A DNA stretch of 64,000 nt, taken from positions 1,860,001 through 1,924,000 of the forward strand of contig JAVLRN010000009.1 in the NCBI GenBank assembly GCA_032821775.1, written 5' to 3'. This document shows, piece by piece, positions 21,013-32,360 of the stretch; the first letter of the stretch is position 1; each line of letters begins with the position of its first letter. The notes under the pieces are model-generated. The model saw only the letters and a program-made list of their open reading frames with translations. It searched no databases and was not told where the DNA came from. Source of the DNA: Sanguinoderma infundibulare. Lineage: Eukaryota > Basidiomycota > Agaricomycetes > Polyporales > Polyporaceae. Position numbers and translations under genes: made by a program.

Positions 21013-24000
21013 ATGGCATCTATCAGAAGCCCTGGGCCTGTGGCACCCCGCGACCCCTTCGAACTCGATAGGCTCGCGGAGGAGCTCGCAGCGCGCGAGT
21101 CCTTCGCTCCGCCCAAGAAGCTCAACGGCCTCGATGACATCGACCTCCCAGAGGAGGCGCGCGACCTGCCTGTATGCGCCCCGCTTTCCCATGATGACCC
21201 GTACCTCTCCGCACCGACATTCGACGTCGAGCAGTTTCTGCTTTCGCGCGCATACACCTCGCTGCCCGACCTGCGCACGGAGCTCCGGGACTACCTCGCC
21301 ACGCTCAAGGAGGAGCTCGTCAAGCTCATCAACGACGACTATGAGGCGTTCATCAGCCTCAGTACGGACTTGCGGGGGGAGGGTGCACGTTTGGAGAGCA
21401 TGAAGCGGCCGCTGGCGGACTTGAAGGCGCGGGTGCTCGTACGTCGTGCCAACTCTGTTGTACGTCCTCAGAGCGTTGATTGCAATATATTTGGCCGGCC
21501 GGGCAGGAGGCACGCAAGGTGCTTCAGGTCATTCAGGATGAGATAAAGGACAAGCTCGACAAGCGTGCGGTCATTCGGGAGCAGCAGGCATTCCTCCACT
21601 TGCTGTTGAAGATCTCCGAGTCCATCACACGCTTGGAGTCCCTGTTGCTTATCACCTCGCCCGAGGACGCGGGGAAGGACAGTGCTGGTGTTGGCTCTGT
21701 GTCGCTACCATCTCGCGTCGGTGGGGATCCAGAGGACAGGTGAGTATATGCGCTTGGAACAGCCTACTTCGACATTCCCATGACACGCTATAACACAAGG
21801 ACACGAGGGAACCGCGCGAAGCACATAGCCCGCGTCGCAGCCGAATACACGCAGCTACTCTACCACGTCTCGCGAGCACGCACAGAGCCTTGTGCGTTCA
21901 TTGACGAGTCCCAATGGGTTTGTGAGCCTTTTCGCCACCATTACATGGCCTCACTCAACCTGACGCATGTATAGCGCGTCGACCGCATCAAGTCCACATT
22001 GTCCTCTGACCTGGACCATCTCTTCGCCACCACGTTGAACTCGCTCGTCGGCGGTCACGGCAAGTCGAGCAAAGTCTCCGAAATTGAGAAGTCGAAGCTC
22101 CATGCGGACGTTACCGAGTGCCTGCGCACGTATGACGTGCTCGGACTCTGGCGAGACCCGGAAGATGTCCTGCGACGAGATGTTGTCCGGGAGTTCGTCA
22201 AAAAGGTATGCTCGAGAGTCCGTCCAGAATGTCCAAATCTAACATGTTACACAGACAATATACCCTGGTGCCCTCTCTGCTCCTCGCTCCCCTATCGCCC
22301 CGCATACACCATTTCCCGGTCGGACGGGTGCCGCGACTCCCCCTCCCCCCATGACAGCATCCCTCCCGCCTCGTACGCCATACACCCCCTTCACCGCGTT
22401 CGCATCAAAACAGAACCCATTCGAGTTCGCCCTCCGCGCTGACGCCAACCCATCCACCCCAACACTTGCTCACATCCTTGACGAGACCGATGACTCGCTC
22501 GCCGCGCTCTACAACACCATCCTACGCTTCGTCGACAAGGACGTGCGGCGGATTATGGAGATCGCAGAGGCCGTGTGCGTCAAGTCCGGGTCGCGCGTCG
22601 CCGCCGCGGCGGACCTCCAGGGCGAGAAACGTGCTGACGGTGAGCAACCGGGGTTCGAGGTCATGGCTAACGTCGTTTGGTCCGAGATCGGGCGTGCGCT
22701 GATGGACGAGCTGGGGAGCGTAATCTTCGCGGCGGGCAAACCGGACGAGTTCCGGAAGGTACGAATTAACCTCGCTTGTGACCGTGCGTGCGCGAAGGAT
22801 GCTGAACGCTGCCTGGTTTGGGTTTGCAGAACCACGAGACGACGCAGGCATTCATCCGCGCGCTCGAGTTCCTGGCGCCGTCGGTGCGGTCGGTGGAGGC
22901 GATGCGGGCGCACATCGTTTACACGTCCTTTGAGCGGAGGTGGCAGCTCCCCGTGTACTTCCAGCTGCGGTGGAAGGAGATCGTCACCAAGCTCGAGGAT
23001 GCGCTCGCGACGACGAAGCTAGAGCGGAATAAAGGTGCGTAATTGTCGTCGGAGAGAACACACATGATCCACTCATGTTCGCAACATGGCACAGCCCTTG
23101 TGCCCTTCGTTACGCCGCAGGCGGCCGCGATCTGCGGTGCCATCCGAGCGTGCTGGAGCGCAGAGATCTACATACCGGAACTCAGCTCGAGATTTTGGCG
23201 GTTCACGCTGCAGGTGTGTGCCACTGTAACCAGAAATGTGCATGTGCTTATTAGGCCCCAAAGATCCTGAGTAGATACCGGACATGGCTCGACAAAAGCC
23301 TGCCTCCACTTGAACCCACCGACAAGGTTGCAGCTGCAGTCGCTGCAGAGCGAACAGGAGGTGTAAGTATTTTCTGGTCGGATTATTTAATGGCAATCGT
23401 TGACCAGGACATCAGCCGGTACCATCGCCCACCGCACGATCCGCTACCCCAGTGCCAGCGGAAGCTGCGTCTTCTGAGAGCATCGCCGCAGACGACGTGC
23501 TGTTACAGCAGTTTGCTACGGCTGTTACCGACATCAAGGCGGTGGAGGCACAGGTCATGAAGCTCTGGGTCGAAGAGCTGATCGCCATGCTTCCCGACTC
23601 GGCACTGGCAGAGGGCGAGCAAGGCGTCACGCCAGAAGGCAAGTTCGCAACCTGACACGCTGCCCCCCCCCCCTTCCACACTCGATCCTTCCCTAACCAT
23701 GCTCACAGTTGCCCTCAAGCACGCGCTCTCCATACTCACGTCCCTCGGGCCTCCACTGACGAATCAGATCGTCCTCATCCTCGCCCGCCGCGGCTGCGAC
23801 GCGCTCCTGCCCATGCGCTCCATCCCCTCCCAGTTCCGCGCATCGGCCAAGAAGACGCCGACGGAGCCGAGCTACTTCGTCTCGCTCATCTTCAAGCACA
23901 CCAAGGCCTTCTTCGGCATACAGACCGTCGATGGCCCCGGTGCCGCGCTAAAGGACACGCTCCTCGCGCTCGTCGCCGCGGACGTCTTCGAGCTCGTCGC

Positions 24001-24341
24001 GCAGCGGTACATCTACTTCCTGTCGGCGATGAAGAAAACGGAGGAGTCGCTCCGGCGGCTCAAGAAGGGCAAAAAGTCCGCGTACTCGCTCTTTGGGCCG
24101 AGCAAGGCCGACGACGACGGCAGGGCGGACGAGGACAAGATCCGGACGCAGATGATCCTGGACGTCGACGCGTTCGGGAGGGAGGCCGAGTCGCTCGGCG
24201 TGGCGGTTCACCAAAATGCGACGTACAGAAGTCTGGTTGAGATGGCCCGCTCGAGCCTGACGGATGGTGAGTGTGCTTCTACTGCCAGTTACCGTTCTAA
24301 CTGCCATTTCCTCACGATGGTCTTCGCGTGCAGATGCTTAA
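21013..24341 (+). CDS. COG2: Conserved oligomeric Golgi complex subunit 2, 907 aa
   Basis: Subunit of the COG tethering complex (lobe A) used in retrograde intra-Golgi traffic. Eleven exons: 21013-21438, 21507-21739, 21800-21917, 21975-22205, 22255-22758, 22830-23034, 23095-23213, 23264-23362, 23416-23638, 23709-24266 and 24334-24341. The phases sum to 908 codons. The COG2 N-terminal signature is unmistakable (FDVEQFLLSRAYTSLPDLR, then LKEELVKLINDDYEAF). The mid-protein motifs DFDxL-type helix bundle, CWSAEIYIPELSSRFWRF and C-terminal DVFELVAQRYIYF follow. A low-complexity Pro/Thr/Ser linker lies near residues 340-380. Oddities: intron 9 (23639-23708) uses a GC donor (AAG|GCAAGT), and the last coding exon is 8 nt. 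It converges on VPS8 with 55 bp between stop codons. Confidence 0.94.
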
Positions 24342-24396
24342 GCTTCTCTTTTCTCATATACTACCTGCATTTACGAATAAAACGGACATATGTTGC

Positions 24397-27300
24397 TTAG
24401 TGTACATTGACGGTATGGTTAGCATGGAAATCAGGCGGCAAGCATCTAGTATGGTATATGGCTCCTGTCCGTGATACGACGACTGGCTCCCTCGCCGGCC
24501 CCGCGGCTTCCCCTTGAGCATGGCCGTGGCCGTCCACGGCCTTTTTGCTGCTCACAAATGCCGCCCCGCAGGCGTTGCACGCGCGACGAGCGGGCGACCA
24601 CCCTTTGCTCCGCTCCCCAACGAGCTCGGCAATCGTCTCCGACACGTCTCGATCGACGAGGTGCTTCGTCATGACGAGCATATCCCCCTCGGAGCGGAAG
24701 GACTCGAGCATGCCTGTGAGGATCGTCCGGAACTCCGTGTAGAGTGTACCCTTCGAGACGTGTCCCTTCGACGCGGACGCGGAACTGACCAGCCGCTTGA
24801 AGAGCCGCGGGAAAGAGACGGCGCGCGTCGAGCTGACCGACATGAGCGACGAGAACGTCTTGTGCACCAGCGAGCGAAGCGCAGAGATCGTGCCGTGCTC
24901 CCGCTGTGCGCGAGGCTCGTCCGAGGGGACGCCTTCGGAAGGACCGAGCGCCTCGAGCGAACAGCAGCTCGCCACCCGCTGCACGCAGTCGATCTGGCTG
25001 CTGAGGAGCTGGAACCAGAGGTCCTCTAGGGGCAGTTCAGCGGGAGGGGCGGCGGCTTGAGAGCGCTCCAGGCATAGCGATATCGAAGTCCCGGAGATGG
25101 ACTCCAGCTTGTGCAGCGCTTCCGAGATCGCGTCCTGGGAACGGTCATCGTTGGCAGCGAGTGCGTCCGCTATTCGCGTGGAGAGACGTTGGTCAAACGT
25201 GTCCGCCTTCGACAGGGCGGCTCGTGGGTCGCCTCCGCGGTCGGTGAGCCATACGACGGCGTCGAACACTTCGTACTCTTCGCATATTCGAGCGGTCTCC
25301 GATGTATCGATGTAGCTCTCCGGAAGGTGTTGGAGGGCAGGAATCAGCCCGGAGGGCTCAAAGCGACAATGCAAAGTAACGAAAGCAAGGCGTAGTGACG
25401 AAGGAAGATCTGGAGGAAGGGAAGACTTGCGAGGGAGGAAAGCGTGCTCGTCTTCATCATGATGCTGAGGAGGTTGCAAGAGATGCTGAAGATAGACGAA
25501 GCGATATGGATCGCCATCGGGCCCGAGGCCGTCGAGAACCGCTGTATGACCGCTCGGGAGGTGTTCGTCGACGAGCGCGGCCGTATTCGGAATGTTGATG
25601 TCAAAGAGGGCGTCGAGAGATTGTCGGAGCTTCTCAGCGAGGTTCTCTGGCAGCTTCCCTTTATTCGACCTCTTCGCAACAACGAGGACGTCGTTGATTG
25701 ACGTGAACACGTCATGGCGGGGCATATCTGGATCCTCGAGGTAAGTCACCATGAGCTCGGACCACCGCTTCTCCTGGCGATACCAGGAACGCAGTATCCT
25801 ATAGAAGCCGGCCTGTTTGAAGAGCTCCAAAATCCGCTCGCTCTCATGGGGCGTGTATGCAGAGAGGAGGAACTCGGCAGCGAGTTGCCGGTCTTCCCGC
25901 GTGCTCGTATCCGGGTCCGCCGCAAGTCCGATCAGAATGTTGTGGAGGGCACTGGGTTGGATTTGGATGAACTGCGGGTACTTGGGGACGTTCCTGGCGA
26001 TGAATATATGAACGAATGTCCGCTCTTCGGGCGACAGGTTCGGAGAGCCGAGGATCTCGAGGAGTATCTTGACGATGACGAAACGGCTGACACCTCGCGT
26101 GTCGTCGTTCAGGTATGCATCTTCGAACGCCAGGTCCAAGGTATGCAGGAACGCTTCAGGATCGAAGCGAAGCAGGAGACGAGTGTAAGGGTAGGTTGGC
26201 TCCACACCATTCTCCTCATCGGACGTCAAGACGAGCTTCCCGCCTTCGCCGACAGGCCACACGCTGGAGCGCCCGAAGAACAGGAAGGTGTAAACGTCGT
26301 TCTTCGCCTGGAACGCTTCGTCCTCCGGTAGCGGCTCCTCGGAGGGGTACGTAAGGCCAGTCAGAGTGTCCGCAATGAACGGGTAGATCTTGTACGCGTT
26401 GAGGATGACCGGCTCGATCGACTGCTCGTCCATGAAGCTCGACAAAGTTGGTGACGCCTCCGTGCGCTGTTTCCGGTACTGCTGGACCCTGCGGACCAAC
26501 CCGAGAAGTTCGACGACAGGAGAGACGTAGTCCCGCAACGCCCTCGTGTAGACGTAGATGAGCGCGTCGTAGAGCTGATATTGCTGACACAACGTGATTG
26601 CCTGGTTAATGTCGAGGCATTCTGGGTCGATGTGCCAAATGAGCCGCTCCACGAGGTCAGGACGATTAACCTCTGCGTGCATTGCCACGAGCCGTTGCGT
26701 AATGCGAGGTGGCACCTGCCGAATCTCGCCATTGAGCATGAAGGGTTCCAGTTGCGTGAGGACGATGCCCGCGATGCCGTTGTTGTCATAGTACTGGAAC
26801 AAGTCCTCGAAGAAGAACTCGTAGTCGTCCAAGGCCATACAGGCGCGAGCGCACGTCGACACGAGGCCCTCGAAGAGGCTTGTCCGGTCAACACCGCGCC
26901 CATCGGGAGTGAAGTGCGTCCCGTCCGTCATGCGGTCCTCAGAGAAAGCGTATCTCGAAGAGGCTGTCATAAGATCGCGGAGTTTCTGGCCAACAACCGC
27001 CTCAAGCTTCTCCGCATCGTCCGGAAGACCGTTCCTGTTCCCAGGAGCTTCACCGACGTAGTAAGAACGCGTCAAGTCAATTGCGCTCAGGAAGTCGCCG
27101 TCCTCGACAAAGTGAAGTATGCGGTCGGCCCATGTGAGCAGCGTCCCGACTTGCACTCCGTGCTGACCCTATGACGAAGTTAAAAAACGCCAATGGTGCT
27201 GCTTGACAGCAGAACTCACCAAGAGGAAGATCTTCCCCTTGTATACGCGCACGCTGTGCGCTATCTCAGATACAGCATCCGAGTACGTGATAGTACCGTT

Positions 27301-29421
27301 GGTGGTGTGACTGAGAATAGGCGAAACCAGTGACCATGCATCATACCCCTCACGTTCCACAAGCTTGAACGTGCGGACGTCGTAGACCTCGAAGCCGGCA
27401 CGGGTAAGCACGATGATTTGCTGCAGGGTAAGTTAGCATGTCAGTCATCAGCTCGATGCGCAAGCGACTGGAGTGAACGAACCCACATTGACATTCAGCC
27501 ATTGCAGTGCGAGGATGTCGCTACTGGCTGTCCAACTCGCGACCTCCTCGAAAACGATCCGACCGACCTCGACCTTGCTGACCTTGCCCGTCTTGGCGTC
27601 CTTGACTGCCTGCACCACCTTCGATTCTGAAACCCGAAGCAGATGCAGGTTCTCGCCCCACGAGTACACCAGCGTTGGCGTCGACGACGGGTGAACGCCG
27701 TTTGCCTGGGTCTTCTTGTTACTCCGCTCGGAGGCCGAAGTCAGGTCAGCGCCGAGTGACACGCTGGGGAACCACGCGAGGCACCCCTTGAATCTGCTTT
27801 TTGAGTTGACATCATCATCAGACTCACGGTGACGCCTGTACCACGTCTTCGGCGACGGCTTCAGGCCCACGATGACCAGCTTGATCGGCGTGAGAAGGGC
27901 AATAAGGTTGTACGCGTCCGTGGGATGCGACGACGTTCCGAGCGGCAGCGGAGCCATAGAAAGGATGGTAGTGGGTTTTCGGGCCTTCCGGCGCCGAAGC
28001 TTGTGACCGAGTGCTGGAGACGCATCAGGCACGTCTTCGTCAGGATACTTCCCAAGGATGCGGAGGATGTCCGTCGCGTCTACGAAGAAGACCTTGCCGA
28101 GACTGTGATAGAATGCGAGCCCGCTGTCATCTGCTGAGACGAGCGCGGTGTGCCGACCGGCAACGAACCCGACGCTGACGATTCGGGAGCCGGCCAAGTG
28201 ACCCTCTTGCCTTCCAGACGCGACAGCTGTCAGAGTGGTGGGAGGAACGACGCGTGCTGGTGCCTTGGGCGAACGCAGATCATACAGATGTATATGCCCG
28301 GTCGCGTATCCGGCTGCAACATAGGTGTGGTCGAAAGAAAGCGCAAGCGCAGTGACGGCACCGATGTTCTTCTCTACCATCACATGTCAAAACCGCGAGC
28401 ATTGCCTCCGAGCAGACCGCGCTCACCTGACGGTTCATTCCCGCAGACACATTTTAGAGTCTGCTTGAAATCGAACACGAGCACTCGGCCGGAGTCTGTG
28501 CCTATGCAGATAAGTCCATTCGCGACAAGAGCCGTCGGTGAACCGGAAGACTCGGTGCCGAGAAGTGCGGAGGCCTTCGACCCTTGCCCGGCGTATATAT
28601 ACTCTCCTAGGAGGCGCAACTGTGTCCAACGCAAGACCTCGCGCGGCGGACGGGTCTGTGTGGCAGGGGAACCTTCGTGGTGCGCGAACTGGGTAGACAA
28701 GTTGGTGACTGACGATGATCGAGACAGGGCGGAGAAGTGAGATGGTGCTGCAGATGCCGATTCGTGCAAGTGGGAATGATGTGTGGCGCCGCTTGCTGCG
28801 GAAGCCGTGCGCGAAGGCTGAGGGGTGAAAGAACGCAGGCGAGATATAGATGGGTGCAGGTATGGGCGCGAGGAGGGAGGACGAGGCGGAGTCCCGTTTC
28901 CGTTATGGATCTGGCTCTGCAGCCTCGACGGAGCAGACGAGGGCAAAGGTGTTTTGGGAGACGTGGGCGGGGGCGAGCGAGAGGGCAGAATCTGGACATG
29001 CTGGGACCACCCTGAGTGTTAGCAGGTGGAAGGGGCGAGGCATGTATGCAGCGTAACTCACCCCTGCCTCGTCCTCAATCGTCGCCGCGAACCTTTCGTT
29101 CTCTGCCACTTCGTGGACAAGCGACCGTTCGACCTCTCGCTCCTCCTCGAGTTCGTCCTCTTCGTGGTCCGGGCCGAGCACGTCGCGCAACTGCTCGCGG
29201 TACCCGCCGGACGGATCGGAGTCGACACCATCGTACACGAATGCCTCCTCTTCGTCCTCGTCTTCGCTCCCTCCGTGGGAGTCCTCGCCATCGCTCATGA
29301 GCTCCTCGAAGCGTGCGGAGTAGTCCCCGAGACCGTGGTCGGGCGCGTCATCGGCATCGGCATCCGAGAAGTTGAAGTCCTCATCGTGAGAGATGTCTGC
29401 GGCGGTGTGTGACCCATTCAT
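24397..29421 (-). CDS. VPS8: Vacuolar sorting protein 8 (CORVET subunit), 1594 aa
   Basis: Large subunit of the CORVET tether that joins Rab5-positive endosomes. Exons 29062-29421, 28427-28991, 27487-28373, 27220-27420 and 24397-27168 give 1594 residues. The order is: acidic disordered head (DEDFNFSDADADD), Ser-rich linker, WD40-like propeller (VANGLICIGTDSGRVLVFDF; ALSFDHTYVAAGYATGHIHL), the conserved VPS8 core with the clathrin-heavy-chain-like helices (NNGIAGIVLTQLEPFML; RLIWHIDPECLDINQAITLC) and a degenerate RING-like C-terminus (CNACGAAF ... YHTRCLPPDFH). The exact acceptor of intron 1 may be 28991 or 29000, a 3-residue difference. VPS8 is divergent from the PHD gene over 251 bp and converges with COG2. 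Confidence 0.95.
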
Positions 29422-29672
29422 GAACAGCACGAGACCTGAGTGGTGGCGAGCGCAAGGCAGAGCGGAGGGCGTGGAGGATGTGGCCGACGGTGACGAGGAG
29501 GCCGGAGGTGCCGCTTAGCGCGGGCGGGATGTGGACTAAGCCCAAACGGGGACTTATCAGCAGAAAGGGAATCTAAACAGAGGACGGGGAAATGGGGCGC
29601 ATTGTCTGTATCTCTGCCCTCGACCATCCCTTCGCCTTTCTCACCTCCCCATCGCATCGCCCAACGTCAGCA

Positions 29673-31865
29673 ATGGCCAACGTGGCGACCATGGGTCCTC
29701 CGCCCTCCCCCAAGGAGCCTCGACGCTCCGGACGCCGCCCCGCACCTTCCTCGAGCAAGTCCCCAGCAGGCTCGCCACCGTCAGAAGCGAACCCCGCTCC
29801 CCCGAAGCCAAAGGATGCCGCCAGCCGGCCCCCACACAACTCCTCACACCCCAACGGCACCGGAAGAAACAAACGCGCGAAGAACGAAGATCTCGACGAG
29901 CCTCTCGAAGAGCTGCACAAGAACGGCGTCACCGGCAACGGGGGGTCGGTGCGCTCCAAGCGCAAAGGTAAGGAGAAAGAGAAGATTCCGCTCGTCGTGG
30001 AGATTCCAAACGACGACAACGACCCTGGCTTGGAGGCTGTCGACGACGATGGCACGGAGGAGAACGGGGACGATGAGGAAGAGGGGGGCATAACGCGTTG
30101 CATCTGTCAGAAATATGGTGCGTTTCGTCGCGTCGATCATCCAAAACCTGTCGCCGACGTCTGCTCTAGGCGAAGAGGATAATGAACAGGGAGAATTCAT
30201 GGTCCAATGCGAGATATGCAAGGCGTGGCAACACGGACAGTGTATGCACTACGCAGCTGCTGACCTCGTGCCCAACCACTACTTCTGCGAGGAGTGCAAA
30301 CCTGACTTGTGGGCCGAAGTCATAAAGTACGTCCATATCGACCCCCTCACCTTCCTCTACCCAACCTGACCATGGGTCACAGGGATTGGGCCATCAAGCA
30401 TGCTCGCCAGTCGTCATCGCACTCCCATCCCCCCACTACCCCGCTCGCAGCCAACGCGCCGCGTAACTCCCGCTCACACTCCCCAGCCGTCCACAAGGCC
30501 ACAAAACGACGGAATACGATGAATAGTCGCGATGCTGCGTACGATGAAGAGAAGTTCCAGGCATTGATCGACCTGCCCAAGGCCGAGTACGATCTTCCGC
30601 CTCGCACGCCGGTTTCCGCAGTGAGCATAAACGGTGGACTGAATGGCCATGTCGACCTGGAGCCCGAGGTGGAGATGCCGACGAACCATAAGAAGAAGCG
30701 GAAGAGGACCGATGACGACGCGTGAGTCTCTATCTGCCTTGCCCCAGATACCGTGTTGCCGACAACCATTCGGGCTCAGCGCTTCGGTGAAAAGAACGCG
30801 ATCTGCGTCTGTTACCTCCGATCGCCCGCCACCACCCGCGCTCGCACGCGACGCGACGCCTCTTAGCGTAGCTAAAGCGCCCGCTGTCCCTGCCCCTGCG
30901 CCTTCGGCTGTCCGGACGACGAATGGGCGTAACAAACGAGGGGGAGGGAGGAAGGCGCAGGCGCAGGACGTCGCGTTCGTCGATGGGGATGAAGGTCAGT
31001 CACCCGCATCAAATTCCAGCGTGTGACGTCAACTCACGTGATGTGTAGTGGCAAGTGCTGTGCCGACACGCAAAGCCAACAGCCGCGCCAAAGGTGCGTT
31101 CCTCCCGTCTTATCCTCGGCTATACCCTCTGCTCACGGATACCCTTATGCCCCCTTCATGCCCTACGTATACCCTCGATCAGCCAATAACTCCTCAGAGC
31201 ACGCCAACAGACGAACCCAGGCCAACGCTGGCGGCGGCGCCGCGGCTGGCAACTCCGCCGCCTCGCGCGCATACCACCACTCCCATGCATACGCCGTCTC
31301 CCAGCAACCGCTTTTCACATCCTGGAACCTGCCAGACTACCTCGCACACCTCGAGCCTATGCTCCCTACCGATATTCCCCGCCCCCTTGAAGTCCGTGGG
31401 TCTGTACTCGATGGCAACGGCCGCGAGTCCCAGGAGCGGACGACCGAACGAGGCGTGAAGGTGAAATGGCCCAGCAAACGCATGAGCGTCGGCGATATGA
31501 ACAAACGCGTTCGATCGCTCGTGGAGTGGGTAGGGCGCGAGCAGGCAGCGGCGATGGAGCGGACGCGGAGGAAGGAGGCGCTGCAGAAAGCGCTACAGGC
31601 GCACGAGAGGGCCGCGCCTATGGGAGACGGGGGCTACATGGACGTCGACGGCAGTGCAGCCGATGGCGTTCCTGCCCGGGAGAACGGGATGTCAACACTG
31701 GGCTCCGCACCGCTTGCGGTCCCGGATGCGTTGGCAGCTGGCAGCGGCGAGGATTCCACCATGAAGATGATGGAGGAACTTATGGAGGAGTTGATCCGGT
31801 TCCAGGAACGGTTTGGGCCGGGGGCAAAGGCGAAGGAGCGCGATCGGCGGGCAGGAATGCTATGA
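29673..31865 (+). CDS. PHD-finger chromatin protein, CTI6-like, 622 aa
   Basis: Six exons: 29673-30117, 30170-30326, 30383-30721, 30780-30994, 31049-31093 and 31198-31865, 622 residues in phase. The N-terminus is disordered with basic patches (RSKRKGKEKEK) and an acidic tract (DDDGTEENGDDEEE). A PHD zinc finger spans the first splice: RCICQKYGEEDNEQGEFMV, CEICKAWQHGQCMHY and YFCEECKPDLW, with the Cys4-His-Cys3 ligands and the Trp that shapes a methyl-lysine pocket. A conserved C-terminal helix region (KWPSKRMSVGDMNKRVRSL; MMEELMEELIRFQERFG) follows. The arrangement resembles fungal Cti6/Rxt1-type subunits of the Rpd3L histone deacetylase complex; that assignment is inference. An in-frame upstream ATG at 29592 would add 27 residues. 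Confidence 0.85.
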
Positions 31866-32221
31866 TCTCTCACCCTACCACCTCTTCATTCATGCCTAAG
31901 CTTACCGCATCCCAGGACACACCATCGTTAATATGTTGTATCTTGAATCTCTATCGCACTGCTACGGCTGTCTGACTCTCACTTTGATTGGGCTATCGTT
32001 TACTGTGTACGCTCGTCTCATATCTCACATATCCTATTGTATATGTACTGCTCTTCATTGGATATCCAATATTCCCTTCATTGTACATCCGCTGAGGCAA
32101 ACAGGCTACTTCTCGTTGCAGCGATGGACGGTACCATTACGTTTGGTGATCGTCGAGCCGGAAGGTGGTCCGGGCGCCACCTGGATGCGGCTTGACCATG
32201 ACCTGCGGTGAAAATTATAGG

Positions 32222-32227
32222 TGACTC
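32222..32227 (+). promoter_or_regulatory. Gcn4/Cpc1-type site TGACTC before threonine deaminase
   Basis: TGACTC stands 134 bp upstream of the ILV1 start codon within the 495-bp spacer 31866-32360, which otherwise shows no gene. TGACTC is the half-core of the general amino-acid control element bound by Gcn4 (yeast) or Cpc1 (filamentous fungi), and threonine deaminase genes are classic targets. One hexamer can occur by chance, so this is suggestive only. Confidence 0.45.
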
Positions 32228-32236
32228 GTGTCCTCA

Positions 32237-32281
32237 ATGCGCTCCTGCCCACTCTCGCGCTACGCCCATCATCTGCTTTAG
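32237..32281 (+). other. Upstream ORF of 14 codons in the ILV1 leader
   Basis: ATG 32237 opens a 14-residue frame ending at TAG 32279-32281, 79 nt before the ILV1 start codon. If transcription starts upstream of 32237, this uORF would be met first by scanning ribosomes. Whether it lies in the mRNA is unknown. Confidence 0.35.
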
Positions 32282-32360
32282 CTGCCTTAGACCGTCTTAG
32301 ACTTGTACTTGGTAAATCTTGCGGGCCATTCCCCCTCTCGCGAACAAAAGCGCACGCTTT

